Assembly: GCA_031769625.1 (NCBI GenBank)
Contig: JAUIMM010001596.1
Location: forward strand, 186,001-250,000
Source: Taudactylus pleione
Taxonomy: Eukaryota; Chordata; Amphibia; Anura; Myobatrachidae
Length of the DNA stretch: 64,000 nucleotides
Reading direction: 5' to 3'
In this document: positions 11,336-23,600 of the stretch, one piece after another
How positions within the stretch are numbered: position 1 is the stretch's first letter
Layout of the letters: each line of letters begins with the position of its first letter
Program-made: the position numbers and the translations under genes
Notes under the pieces: generated by a model
Told to the model about the DNA's origin: nothing
The model's input: the letters and a program-made list of their open reading frames with translations, nothing else
Databases searched by the model: none

Positions 11336-14300
11336 TTAACACTGCACACCAGCCCCCTGCGGGCCAGCCACACCACCGCCTGTGGCATCCCCACCCCCCT
11401 CCCTTCCACCCCCAGAGGGTACACCACCCTCCTCAGGGATCCCAGGGTCAGGGGCCTTGGCCACAAACTTTATGACCTGGCAGTGTACCCCACCACCAGT
11501 GCCACTTGGCCTGACCCCCGAGCTCTGGGATGACTCCACATCAGTCACTTCGGCTACCTCCTGCTGAACCGCCACTGTCTCCTCCATTGCCACCACCTCC
11601 TCCTTTCTCCTTTCCACCACCCTTCTTTCCATCGGGGCCAGAGTTTCCTTATTTACCGCCTCTTCCCCCACCTCCGGGATTGACTCCCTTCTTTTTTTCC
11701 CGTCCCGGTGCCTCTCACTTTCTTTAAAAGACCTCTTTGTTTTTCTTTTGTTTTTTTTTGACACCAGATAACACTCTCCATCTTTCCTTATGATTTCCTC
11801 CTCATCAGAGGAGAAAACATCAAATTTATTGGATAACACCACTTGTGTTTCTGTATCTTTCTCTTTTATCCCATTCCCTCCCCGCCTAACCTCCTGAAAT
11901 GTCTCCTCCATTACCTCCTCCCTACTTTCAACATTTACCACCTCATCCTGCTCTATACCCTCTTCTTCTACCTCATTCACCACCTCACTCACCACCACAC
12001 TACTACCCACCACCTGTTCTAACACCACATTGTGACTGGCTTTCGGACATCTGCTATAAGGGTGCCCCTCCACCCCACACAAATTGCACCTGACAGTGTG
12101 ACAATCTCTAGACCAGTGACCCACACCCCCACACAAAGAACACTTCACCACAGTGCACTCGGAACTAACGTGACGGTGATCACCACACTTAAAACATGTC
12201 CTCGGCTGCCCCGGATAAAAACACTGCACTCTGTCCCTACCTATATAGGCAGCCGAGGGTACATGAACAAACCCCTTCTCAGACATCCTCAACCTAATAC
12301 CCACCTCCCATGCTCCACCCCACACCCCTAACACATAACCGGCCTTCACTGCCCCCGACTCTACATTACAAAACCGTTTTAGCCAAAATATTATGTCCTC
12401 CGGGGGCAGTGACTCATTCCTGACAAGAATAGTGGCTTTTACCCTGTCATGCTTCGTGACTAAATTCATTACATATTTGTTAAAGGGGTCCTTGTCTCTA
12501 CACGCCTGCAGCCTCCCCCAGAAAGTTTGCAGACCCTGGTACATCAGAAAACTCACATCATACTCCAGGGTCCGCACTGGGTGGATGCAGGCGTACAGAT
12601 CTGCAGGACAGAACCCCAAACTAAACACCATTTTTAAAAACACCTCTCTTCCTGGAGCTTCTCCAGGAGCAATCCACTTAAATTGGATTAGATTACGTCT
12701 TTTTCCAGTACTCCCAGGCAAGGGTGCAGCTGGTGGTACATTAGTTGTTTTCCTCCCAGATACCACATTTGCATAAGACAGGGTACCTGGGACAGACTTA
12801 GCCTGTCTCTCCCTCCTCTGAGCCAAGTCTTTTTCAATCACTGCAGCTGCCACCCTTGCCCTCTCTGGGATTAGCAACCTGTCTCCATAAACAGTCTCCA
12901 CAATGTCACTTTGCGCATTTGAAAGGGATGACTTGTCCAGGACTGGCATCCCTTGCGCTGACACATCCACAGGGACAACACCACCGACCAGACTTAACAC
13001 ACCTGGCACTTCCTCAGGAACCAGTTCTTTTGGTCTACCCTCCATGCCAGCCTCCACCAATACTGCCACCTGGACTAACTCTGAGTCAGTTGCTTCGGAA
13101 CACACTTCCATCATACTATTGCCACTGACTGCCCTTGCAGGTAAAATAGCTCCGCTAGCGGGAACCAGGGGAACCGACGCATTATGGGGACCACCAACCC
13201 CGATCCCCCCAGTCCCCTTTGCATCATCGCTTACCTCTGGGCCTGGATCCTCCTGCAGCTCTGCCACTTCCACCGCCATAGCTGATGCAGCCTCCACCTT
13301 CTCCACTTTTAAACCTTCCATATCACTCATTGAGGTAGATTCGGACTTTATCAGTTTCTTTTTCATTTTTTTCAAGTACTCCAGCCGCTCTTTGGCATTG
13401 TCCAGGGAAACTGCTAGTTCAGCAATTTCCCCCTTAAGGAATTGTCTCTCCAAGGGAGCTGCCAGATTCCTCCTCTTTCTCTTATAAAACAGCTTGCTGC
13501 TCAGTTTTTTAATCTCTTTTTGCAGCTGGTCCATGCTTAAAGCTGCAAACAAATCATCCTCCTCAGTATCAGACTCTAGCTCCCCGTCTTCTGTCTTCTC
13601 CCCTTCTGCAGCACTCCCCGCTTCACTGCCAGTGGGGGCCACCATATCCCCCTGAGTTGCCTCACTCAGGGGTCCCTTCACTGACAGTTTGGGGAGCGCT
13701 GCTGGGCTAGGGGTCACCAAATCAGCCATCACCTCCATATCCTCCTCTTCACTGCCAGTGAGGGTCTCCATACCCCAACGAGTTGCCTCACTCGGGGGTC
13801 CCTCTACTGACAGTTTGGAGGCAGAGTCTGCAGCCACTATAACCACCTCCGCTGCACTGCTAGCGGGGGCCGCCATTACCCCCCGAGTTGCGTCACTCGG
13901 GGGTCCCGCCGCCAGCGGTTTGGAGACTGGCACTCTGCTGAACTCCACTGGACCCCCCGCTCTCCGAACTGAAAGTCCAGGGGGGTCCAGGACACCTCCT
14001 CCGCCCACCGCTGGGTCCACCAGCACAGCAGCCGCCTTCCGACTCCCCGGCACGTCCGCCGCTGATACAGGGAGTCCTCCGCTTGCCGCCGCTGTCCGCT
14101 CCATCAGCTCCGGCTGCTTCGGCTGCTCCGTCAGACTCCCCGCACTCCGTCTCCCGGGCAGGCGCGCCAAAGGGACAGGGGGGTCCGGAGCTCCAGCCGC
14201 GCACACTTGCGGCCTCCGCGAACCGGCGGGTGGATCCCCGGCCTCGCGCTGCAGTCCTCTGGCAGGCAGGTTAGGCGGGTCAGGCGGGTCAGGTGGGACA

Positions 14301-14356
14301 GGAGCGACAGAACCCCTGCTTGATCCTCCAGCCCGGGGTCTGCCTCTCTTGGTCAT
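11336..14356 (-). CDS. LINE ORF1 RNA-binding protein with three CCHC knuckles, copy 1
   Basis: A 1006-residue protein that probably binds the element RNA to form the retrotransposition particle. I chose the start at 14354-14356 because MTKRGRPR aligns with MTRRGRPR in copy 2 and has A at -3; the frame stays open 8 codons further up to an earlier ATG. Residues 1-270 are Pro/Ala/Gly/Ser-rich and low in complexity, with three loose repeats of a G-P-P/L-S-E/D-A-T unit near 148, 183 and 225. Residues about 275-337 are charged and heptad-like (MDQLQKEIKKLSSK), a likely coiled coil. Residues about 551-720, from KRRNLIQFKW, are strongly conserved with copy 2 and may be an RRM-like fold. Three CX2CX4HX4C knuckles lie at about 721-770. 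An acidic SSDEEE patch and a basic KKNKRKTKR stretch follow, possibly a nuclear signal. There is no internal stop. ORF2 is in the same frame, but several stops separate them. Confidence 0.88.
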   Translation of the reverse strand: MTKRGRPRAGGSSRGSVAPVPPDPPDPPNLPARGLQREAGDPPAGSRRPQVCAAGAPDPPVPLARLPGRRSAGSLTEQPKQPELMERTAAASGGLPVSAADVPGSRKAAAVLVDPAVGGGGVLDPPGLSVRRAGGPVEFSRVPVSKPLAAGPPSDATRGVMAAPASSAAEVVIVAADSASKLSVEGPPSEATRWGMETLTGSEEEDMEVMADLVTPSPAALPKLSVKGPLSEATQGDMVAPTGSEAGSAAEGEKTEDGELESDTEEDDLFAALSMDQLQKEIKKLSSKLFYKRKRRNLAAPLERQFLKGEIAELAVSLDNAKERLEYLKKMKKKLIKSESTSMSDMEGLKVEKVEAASAMAVEVAELQEDPGPEVSDDAKGTGGIGVGGPHNASVPLVPASGAILPARAVSGNSMMEVCSEATDSELVQVAVLVEAGMEGRPKELVPEEVPGVLSLVGGVVPVDVSAQGMPVLDKSSLSNAQSDIVETVYGDRLLIPERARVAAAVIEKDLAQRRERQAKSVPGTLSYANVVSGRKTTNVPPAAPLPGSTGKRRNLIQFKWIAPGEAPGREVFLKMVFSLGFCPADLYACIHPVRTLEYDVSFLMYQGLQTFWGRLQACRDKDPFNKYVMNLVTKHDRVKATILVRNESLPPEDIIFWLKRFCNVESGAVKAGYVLGVWGGAWEVGIRLRMSEKGFVHVPSAAYIGRDRVQCFYPGQPRTCFKCGDHRHVSSECTVVKCSLCGGVGHWSRDCHTVRCNLCGVEGHPYSRCPKASHNVVLEQVVGSSVVVSEVVNEVEEEGIEQDEVVNVESREEVMEETFQEVRRGGNGIKEKDTETQVVLSNKFDVFSSDEEEIIRKDGECYLVSKKNKRKTKRSFKESERHRDGKKRRESIPEVGEEAVNKETLAPMERRVVERRKEEVVAMEETVAVQQEVAEVTDVESSQSSGVRPSGTGGGVHCQVIKFVAKAPDPGIPEEGGVPSGGGREGGGDATGGGVAGPQGAGVQC

Positions 14357-14508
14357 GGTGCTGAAAAGCAGCAGCACCACAGCAAATCCTCAGCAGCACA
14401 AACAGCAGGATCAGCAGCGATATCTTCCCCAGGAGGAATCATCCTGCCTGCGGAAGCCCTCTCCCTGTCTCAGCAGCTCACCACCTCCTCCTAGGACACT
14501 CCTCTCCT
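14357..14508 (-). other. 5' UTR of LINE copy 1
   Basis: This 152 bp leader begins AGGAGAGGAGTGTCC in element sense and is rich in GA and CAG/CTG-like triplets close to the ATG. The first 60 or so bases closely match the 5' end of copy 2. That supports a true element terminus and perhaps an internal promoter, as in other LINEs, but no promoter motif is recognised. The outermost base (14508) is not shared with copy 2 and could be untemplated. Confidence 0.75.
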
Positions 14509-14532
14509 AAAAGATTTGCTGCGGTGACAGAA
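14509..14532. repeat. Target-site duplication, right copy, LINE 1
   Basis: A perfect 24 bp copy of 7370-7393, after which the satellite continues normally with GTTGATTTTGG. This fixes the insertion point in the monomer between CAGAA and GTTGA for the priming nick, and just before AAAAGATTTG for the second cut. Confidence 0.93.
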
Positions 14533-17500
14533 GTTGATTTTGGTGCTTAATATTGACACAGAACTCTCCGGAAATATATTTACCCGTATGAAAAATTCTG
14601 TAAGCCCCGGACCTTAAAAATCGGGCAAAAAATGTTTTCTTCAAAAATCCCCAAATTCTGCTTAAAACTTTCAGTAAACCTTAAAAAAGATTTGCTGCGG
14701 TGACAGAAGTTGATTTTGGTGCTTAATTTTGACACAGAACTCTCCGGAAATATATTTACCCGTATGAAAATTTCTGTAAGCCCCGGACCTTAAAAATCGG
14801 GCAAAAATTTTTTTCTTCAAAAATCCCCAAATTCTGCTTAAAACTTTCAGTAAACCTTAAAAAAGATTTGCTGCGGTGACAGAAGTTGATTTTGGTGCTT
14901 AATTTTGACACAGAACTCTCTGGAAATATATTTACCCGTATGAAAATTTCTGTAAGCCCCGGACCTTAAAAATCGGCCAAAAAATTTTTTTCTTCAAAAA
15001 TCCCGAAATTCTGCTTAAAACTTTCAGTAAACCTTAAAAAAGATTTGCTGCGGTGACAGAAGTTGATTTTGGTGCTTAATTTTGACACAGAACTCTCCGG
15101 AAATATATTTACCCGTATGAAAAATTCTGTAAGCCCCGACACTTAAAAATCGGCCAAAATTTTTTTTCTTCAAAAATCCACAAATTCTGCTTAAAACTTT
15201 CAGTAAACCTTAAAAAAGATTTGCTGCGGTGACAGAAGTTGATTTTGGTGCTTAATTTTGACACAGAACTCTCCGGAAATATATTTACCCATATGAAAAA
15301 TCTGTAAGCCACGGACCTTAAAAATCGGGCAAAAATTTTTTTCTTCAAAAATCCCCAAATTCTGCTTAAAACTTTCAGTAAACCTTAAAAAAGATTTGCT
15401 GCGGTGACAGAAGTTGATTTTGGTGCTTAATTTTGACACAGAACTCTCCGGAAATGTATTTACCCGTATGAAAATTTCTGTAAGCCCCGGACCTTAAAAA
15501 TCGGCCAAAAATTTTTTTCTTCAAAAATCGCCAAATTCTGCTTAAAACTTTCAGTAAACCTTAAAAAAGATTTGCTGCGGTGACAGAAGTTGATTTTGGT
15601 GCTTAATTTTGACACAGAACTCTCCGGAAATATATTTACCCGTATGAAAATTTCTGTAATCCCCGGACCTTAAAAATCGGGCAAAAAATTTTTTCTTCAA
15701 AAATCCCCAAATTCTGCTTAAAACTTTCAGTAAACCTTAAAAAAGATTTGCTGCGGTGACAGAAGTTGATTTTGGTGCTTAATTTTGACACAGAACTCTC
15801 CGGAAATATATTTACCCGTATGAAAATTTCTGTAAGCCCCGGACCTTAAAAATCGGGCAAAAAATTTTTTCTTCAAAAATCCCCAAATTCTGCTTAAAAC
15901 TTTCAGTAAACCTTAAAAAAGATTTGCTGCGGTGACAGAAGTTGATTTTGGTGCTTAATTTTGACACAGAACTCTCCGGAAATATATTTACCCGTATGAA
16001 AAATCTGTAAGCCACGGACCTTAAAAATCGGGCAAAAATTTTTTTCTTCAAAAATCCCCAAATTCTGCTTAAAACTTTCAGTAAACCTTAAAAAAGATTT
16101 GCTGCGGTGACAGAAGTTGATTTTGGTGCTTAATTTTGACACAGAACTCTCCGGAAATGTATTTACCCGTATGAAAATTTCTGTAAGCCCCGGACCTTAA
16201 AAATCGGCCAAAAATTTTTTTCTTTAAAAATCCCCAAATTCTGCTTAAAACTTTCAGTAAACATTAAATAAGATTTGCTGCGGTGACAGAAGTTGATTTT
16301 GGTGCTTAATTTTGACACAGAACTCTCCGGAAATATATTTACCCGTATGAAAAATTCAGTAAGCCCCGGACCTTAAAAATCGGGCAAAAATTTTTTCTTC
16401 AAAAATCCCCAAATTCTGCTTAAAACTTTCAGTAAACCTTAAAAAAGATTTGCTGCGGTGACAGAAGTTGATTTTGGTGCTTAATTTTGACACAGAACTC
16501 TCCGGAAATATATTTACCCGTTTGAAAAATTCTGTAAGCCCCGGACCTTAAAAATCGGGTAAAAATTTTTTTCTTCAAATATCCCCAAATTCTGCTTAAA
16601 ATTTTCAGTAAACCTTAAAAAAGATTTGATGCGGTGACAGAAGTTGATTTTGGTGCTTAATTTTGACACAGAACTCTCCGGAAATATATTTACCCGTATG
16701 AAAATTTCTGTAAGCCCCGGACCTTAAAAATCCGGCAAAAAATTTTTTCTTCAAAAATCCCCAAATTCTGCTTAAAACTTTCAGTAAACCTTAAAAAAGA
16801 TTTGCTGCGGTGACAGAAGTTGATTTTGGTGCTTAATTTTCACACAGAACTCTCCGGAAATATCTTTACCCGTATGAAAATTTCTGTAAGCCCCGGACCT
16901 TAAAAATCGGGCAAAAATTTTTTTCTTCAAAAATCCCCAAATTCTACTTAAAACTTTCAGTAAACCTTAAAAAAGATTTGATGCGGTGACAGAAGTTGAT
17001 TTTGGTGCTTAATTTTGACACAGAACTCTCCGGAAATATATTTACCCGTATGAAAATTTCTGTAAGCCCCGGACCTTAAAAATCGGCCAAAAAATTTTTT
17101 CTTCAAAAATCCCCAAATTCTGCTTAAAACTTTCAGTAAACCTTAAAAAAGATTTGCTGCGGTGACAGAAGTTGATTTTGGTGCTTAATTTTGACACAGA
17201 ACTCTCCGGAAATATATTTACCCGTATGAAAATTTCTGTAAGCCCTGGACCTTAAAAATCGGGCAAAAATTTTTTTCTTCAAAAATCCCCAAATTCTGCT
17301 TAAAACTTTCAGTAAACCTTAAAAAAGATTTGCTGCGGTGACAGAAGTTGATTTTGGTGCTTAATTTTGACACAGAACTCTCCGGAAATATATTTACCCG
17401 TATGAAAATTTCTGTAAGCCCCGGACCTTAAAAATCGGGCAAAAATTTTTTTCTTCAAAAATCCCCAAATTCTGCTTAAAACTTTCAGTAAACCTTAAAA

Positions 17501-17699
17501 AAGATTTGCTGCAGTGACAGAAGTTGATTTTGGTGCTTAATTTTGACACAGAACTCTCCGGAAATATATTTACCTGTATGAAAATTTCTGTAAGCCCCGG
17601 ACCTTAAAAATCGGCCAAAAAATTTTTTCTTCAAAAATCCCCAAATTCTGCTAAAAACTTTCAGTAAACATTAAAAAAGATTTGCTGCGGTGACAGAAG

Positions 17700-20600
17700 T
17701 TGATTTTGGTGCTTAATTTTGACACAGAACTCTCCGGAAATATATTTACCCGTTTGAAAAATTCTGTAAGCCCCGGACCTTAAAAATCGGCCAAAAATTT
17801 TTTTCTTCAAATATCCCCAAATTCTGCTTAAAATTTTCAGTAAACCTTAAAAAAGATTTGATGCGGTGACAGAAGTTGATTTTGGTGCTTTAATTTTGAC
17901 ACAGAACTCTCCGGAAATATATTTACCCGTATGAAAAATTCTGTAAGCCCCGGACCTTAAAAATCGGCCAAAAAATTTTTTCTTCAAAAATCCCCAAATT
18001 CTGCTTAAAACTTTCAGCAAACCTTAAAAAAGATTTGCTGCGGTGACAGAAGTTGATTTTGGTGCTTAATTTTGACACAGAACTCTCCGGAAATATATTT
18101 ACCCGTATGAAAATTTCTGTAAGCCCCGGACCTTAAAAATCGGGCAAAAATTTTTTTCTTCAAAAATCCCAAAATTCTACTTAAAACTTTCAGTAAACCT
18201 TAAAAAAGATTTGATGCGGTGACAGAAGTTGATTTTGGTGCTTAATTTTGACACAGAACTCTCAGGAAATATATTTACCCGTATGAAAAATCTGTAAGCC
18301 ACGGACCTTAAAAATCGGCCAAAAAATTTTTTCTTCAAAAATCCCCAAATTCTGCTTAAAACTTTCAGTAAACCTTAAAAAAGATTTGCTGCGGTGACAG
18401 AAGTTGATTTTGGTGCTTAATTTTGACACAGAACTCTCCGGAAATATATTTACCCGTATGAAAATTTCTGTAAGCCCTGGACCTTAAAAATCGGGCAAAA
18501 AATTTTTTCTTCAAAAATCCCCAAATTCTGCTTAAAACTTTCAGTAAACCTTAAAAAAGATTTGCTGCGGTGACAGAAGTTGATTTTGGTGCTTAATTTT
18601 GACACAGAACTCTCCGGAAATATATTTACCCGTATGAAAATTTCTGTAAGCCCCGGACCTTAAAAATCGGGCAAAAATTTTTTTCTTCAAAAATCCCCAA
18701 ATTCTGCTTAAAACTTTCAGTAAACCTTAAAAAAGATTTGCTGCGGTGACAGAAGTTGATTTTGGTGCTTAATTTTGACACAGAACTCTCCGGAAATATA
18801 TTTACCCGTTTGAAAAATTCTGTAAGCCCCGGACCTTAAAAATCGGCCAAAAATTTTTTTCTTCAAATATCCCCAAATTCTGCTTAAAATTTTCAGTAAA
18901 CCTTAAAAAAGATTTGATGCGGTGACAGAAGTTGATTTTGGTGCTTTAATTTTGACACAGAACTCTCCGGAAATATATTTACCCGTATGAAAAATTCTGT
19001 AAGCCCCGGACCTTAAAAATCGGCCAAAAAATTTTTTCTTCAAAAATCCCCAAATTCTGCTTAAAACTTTCAGCAAACCTTAAAAAAGATTTGCTGCGGT
19101 GACAGAAGTTGATTTTGGTGCGTAATTTTGACACAGAACTCTCCGGAAATATATTTACCCGTATGAAAATTTCTGTAAGCCCCGGACCTTAAAAATCGGG
19201 CAAAAATTTTTTTCTTCAAAAATCCCCAAATTCTACTTAAAACTTTCAGTAAACCTTAAAAAAGATTTGATGCGGTGACAGAAGTTGATTTTGGTGCTTA
19301 ATTTTGACACAGAACTCTCCGGAAATATATTTACCCGTATGAAAATTTCTGTAAGCCCCGGACCTTAAAAATCGGCCAAAAATTTTTTTCTTCAAATATC
19401 CCCAAATTCTGCTTAAAATTTTCAGTAAACCTTAAAAAAGATTTGATGCGGTGACAGAAGTTGATTTTGGTGCTTTAATTTTGACACAGAACTCTCCGGA
19501 AATATATTTACCCGTATGAAAAATTCTGTAAGCCCCGGACCTTAAAAATCGGCCAAAAAATTTTTTCTTCAAAAATCCCCAAATTCTGCTTAAAACTTTC
19601 AGCAAACCTTAAAAAAGATTTGCTGCGGTGACAGAAGTTGATTTTGGTGCTTAATTTTGACACAGAACTCTCCGGAAATATATTTACCCGTATGAAAAAT
19701 TCTGTAAGCCCCGGACCTTAAAAATCGGGCAAAAATTTTTTCTTCAAAAATCCCCAAATTCTGCTTAAAACTTTCAGTAAACCTTAAAAAAGATTTGCTG
19801 CGGTGACAGAAGTTGATTTTGGTGCTTAATTTTGACACAGAACTCTCCGGAATTTATTTACCCGTATGAAAAATCTGTAAGCCACGGACCTTAAAAATCG
19901 GGCAAAAATTTTTTTCTTCAAAAATCCCCAAATTCTGCTTAAAACTTTCAGTAAACCTTAAAAAAGATTTGCTGCGGTGACAGAAGTTGATTTTAGTGCT
20001 TAATTTTGACACAGAACTCTCCGGAAATGTATTTACCCGTATGAAAATTTCTGTAAGCCCCGGACCTTAAAAATCGGGCAAAAATTTTTTTCTTCAAAAA
20101 TCCCCAAATTCTGCTTAAAACTTTCAGTAAACCTTAAAAAAGATTTGCTGCGGTGACAGAAGTTGATTTTGGTGCTTAATTTTGACACAGAACTCTCCGG
20201 AAATATATTTACCCGTATGAAAATTTCTGTAAGCCCCGGACCTTAAAAATCGGGCAAAAATTTTTTTCTTCAAAAATCCCCAAATTCTACTTAAAACTTT
20301 CAGTAAACCTTAAAAAAGATTTGATGCGGTGACAGAAGTTGATTTTGGTGCTTAATTTTGACACAGAACTCTCCGGAAATATATTTACCCATATGAAAAT
20401 TTCTGTAAGCCCCGGACCTTAAAAATCGGCCAAAAAATTTTTTCTTCAAAAATCCCCAAATTCTGCTTAAAACTTTCAGTAAACCTTAAAAAAGATTTGC
20501 TGCGGTGACAGAAGTTGATTTTGGTGCTTAATTTTGACACAGAACTCTCCGGAAATATATTTACCCGTATGAAAATTTCTGTAAGCCCTGGACCTTAAAA

Positions 20601-23600
20601 ATCGGGCAAAAAATTTTTTCTTCAAAAATCCCCAAATTCTGCTAAAAACTTTCAGTAAACATTAAAAAAGATTTGCTGCGGTGACAGAAGTTGATTTTGG
20701 TGCTTAATTTTGACACAGAACTCTCCGGAAATATATTTACCCGTTTGAAAAATTCTGTAAGCCCCGGACCTTAAAAATCGGCCAAAAATTTTTTTCTTCA
20801 AATATCCCCAAATTCTGCTTAAAATTTTCAGTAAACCTTAAAAAAGATTTGATGCTGTGACAGAAGTTGATTTTGGTGCTTTAATTTTGACACAGAACTC
20901 TCCGGAAATATATTTACCCGTATGAAAAATTCTGTAAGCCCCGGACCTTTAAAAATCGGCCAAAAATTTTTTCTTCAAAAATCCCCAAATTCTGCTTAAA
21001 ACTTTCAGCAAACCTTAAAAAAGATTTGCTGCGGTGACAGAAGTTGATTTTGGTGCTTAATTTTGACACAGAACTCTCCGGAAATATATTTACCCGTATG
21101 AAAATTTCTGTAAGCCCCGGACCTTAAAAATTGGGCAAAAATTTTTTTCTTCAAAAATCCCCAAATTCTACTTAAAACTTTCAGTAAACCTTAAAAAAGA
21201 TTTGATGCGGTGACAGAAGTTGATTTTGGTGCTTAATTTTGACACAGAACTCTCCGGAAATATATTTACCCGTATGAAAATTTCTGTAAGCCCCGGACCT
21301 TAAAAATCGGCCAAAAAATTTTTTCTTCAAAAATCCCCAAATTCTGCTTAAAACTTTCAGTAAACCTTAAAAAAGATTTGCTGCAGTGACAGAAGTTGAT
21401 TTTGGTGCTTAATTTTGACACAGAACTCTCCGGAAATATATTTACCCGTATGAAAATTTCTGTAAGCCCCGGACCTTAAAAATCGGGCAAAAATTTTTTT
21501 CTTCAAAAATCCCAAAATTCTACTTAAAACTTTCAGTAAACCTTAAAAAAGATTTGATGCGGTGACAGAAGTTGATTTTGGTGCTTAATTTTGACACAGA
21601 ACTCTCAGGAAATATATTTACCCGTATGAAAAATCTGTAAGCCACGGACCTTAAAAATCGGCCAAAAAATTTTTTCTTCAAAAATCCCCAAATTCTGCTT
21701 AAAACTTTCAGTAAACCTTAAAAAAGATTTGCTGCGGTGACAGAAGTTGATTTTGGTGCTTAATTTTGACACAGAACTCTCCGGAAATATATTTACCCGT
21801 ATGAAAATTTCTGTAAGCCCTGGACCTTAAAAATCGGGCAAAAAATTTTTTCTTCAAAAATCCCCAAATTCTGCTTAAAACTTTCAGTAAACCTTAAAAA
21901 AGATTTGCTGCGGTGACAGAAGTTGATTTTGGTGCTTAATTTTGACACAGAACTCTCCGGAAATATATTTACCCGTATGAAAATTTCTGTAAGCCCCGGA
22001 CCTTAAAAATCGGGCAAAAATTTTTTTCTTCAAAAATCCCCAAATTCTGCTTAAAACTTTCAGTAAACCTTAAAAAAGATTTGCTGCGGTGACAGAAGTT
22101 GATTTTGGTGCTTAATTTTGACACAGAACTCTCCGGAAATATATTTACCCATTTGAAAAATTCTGTAAGCCCCGGACCTTAAAAATCGGCCAAAAATTTT
22201 TTTCTTCAAATATCCCCAAATTCTGCTTAAAATTTTCAGTAAACCTTAAAAAAGATTTGATGCGGTGACAGAAGTTGATTTTGGTGCTTTAATTTTGACA
22301 CAGAACTCTCCGGAAATATATTTACCCGTATGAAAAATTCTGTAAGCCCCGGACCTTAAAAATCGGCCAAAAAATTTTTTCTTCAAAAATCCCCAAATTC
22401 TGCTTAAAACTTTCAGCAAACCTTAAAAAAGATTTGCTGCGGTGACAGAAGTTGATTTTGGTGCGTAATTTTGACACAGAACTCTCCGGAAATATATTTA
22501 CCCGTATGAAAATTTCTGTAAGCCCCGGACCTTAAAAATCGGGCAAAAATTTTTTTCTTCAAAAATCCCCAAATTCTACTTAAAACTTTCAGTAAACCTT
22601 AAAAAAGATTTGATGCGGTGACAGAAGTTGATTTTGGTGCTTAATTTTGACACAGAACTCTCCGGAAATATATTTACCCATATGAAAATTTCTGTAAGCC
22701 CCGGACCTTAAAAATCGGCCAAAAAATTTTTTCTTCAAAAATCCCCAAATTCTGCTTAAAACTTTCAGTAAACCTTAAAAAAGATTTGCTGCGGTGACAG
22801 AAGTTGATTTTGGTGCTTAATTTTGACACAGAACTCTCCGGAAATATATTTACCCGTATGAAAATTTCTGTAAGCCCTGGACCTTAAAAATCGGGCAAAA
22901 AATTTTTTCTTCAAAAATCCCCAAATTCTGCTAAAAACTTTCAGTAAACATTAAAAAAGATTTGCTGCGGTGACAGAAGTTGATTTTGGTGCTTAATTTT
23001 GACACAGAACTCTCCGGAAATATATTTACCTGTTTGAAAAATTCTGTAAGCCCCGGACCTTAAAAATCGGCCAAAAATTTTTTTCTTCAAATATCCCCAA
23101 ATTCTGCTTAAAATTTTCAGTAAACCTTAAAAAAGATTTGATGCTGTGACAGAAGTTGATTTTGGTGCTTTAATTTTGACACAGAACTCTCCGGAAATAT
23201 ATTTACCCGTATGAAAAATTCTGTAAGCCCCGGACCTTAAAAATCGGCCAAAAATTTTTTCTTCAAAAATCCCCAAATTCTGCTTAAAACTTTCAGCAAA
23301 CCTTAAAAAAGATTTGCTGCGGTGACAGAAGTTGATTTTGGTGCTTAATTTTGACACAGAACTCTCCGGAAATATATTTACCCGTATGAAAATTTCTGTA
23401 AGCCCCGGACCTTAAAAATCGGCCAAAAAATTTTTTCTTCAAAAATCCCCAAATTCTGCTTAAAACTTTCAGCAAACCTTAAAAAAGATTTGCTGCGGTG
23501 ACAGAAGTTGATTTTGGTGCGTAATTTTGACACAGAACTCTCCGGAAATATATTTACCCGTATGAAAATTTCTGTAAGCCCCGGACCTTAAAAATCGGGC

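Larger units (their letters stand above)
7394..14508 (-). mobile_element. Full-length satellite-inserted Tx1-like LINE, copy 1 (ORF2 broken)
   Basis: A 7115 bp non-LTR retrotransposon reading on the minus strand. In its own sense it has a 5' UTR of 152 bp, ORF1 (1006 aa), a 66 nt gap, ORF2 (1125 codons with two stops) and a 498 bp 3' UTR. There are no LTRs and no poly(A) tail, and the element is bounded by a perfect 24 bp duplication of satellite. Its 5' end begins within GGAGAGGAGTGTCC, shared with copy 2, so both copies appear full-length. The two-ORF plan with CCHC knuckles in ORF1 and an APE endonuclease in ORF2 fits the L1-like Tx1 clade, many of whose members insert at specific sequences. 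The clade call is by recognition, and a reverse-transcriptase phylogeny would settle it. Broken ORF2 means it cannot supply its own enzyme. Confidence 0.93.

Noticed and set aside
7394..14508. LTR retrotransposon or DNA transposon as the identity of the insertions
   Set aside because: No terminal direct or inverted repeats, no protease, integrase or RNase H, and no transposase. The APE endonuclease joined to a YADD reverse transcriptase identifies a LINE.
13689..14510. Plus-strand open frame of 273 codons opposite the ORF1 N-terminus
   Set aside because: Antisense shadow of the GC-rich, Pro/Ala-rich ORF1 segment. It is not conserved as a protein in copy 2 and runs into the LINE terminus.
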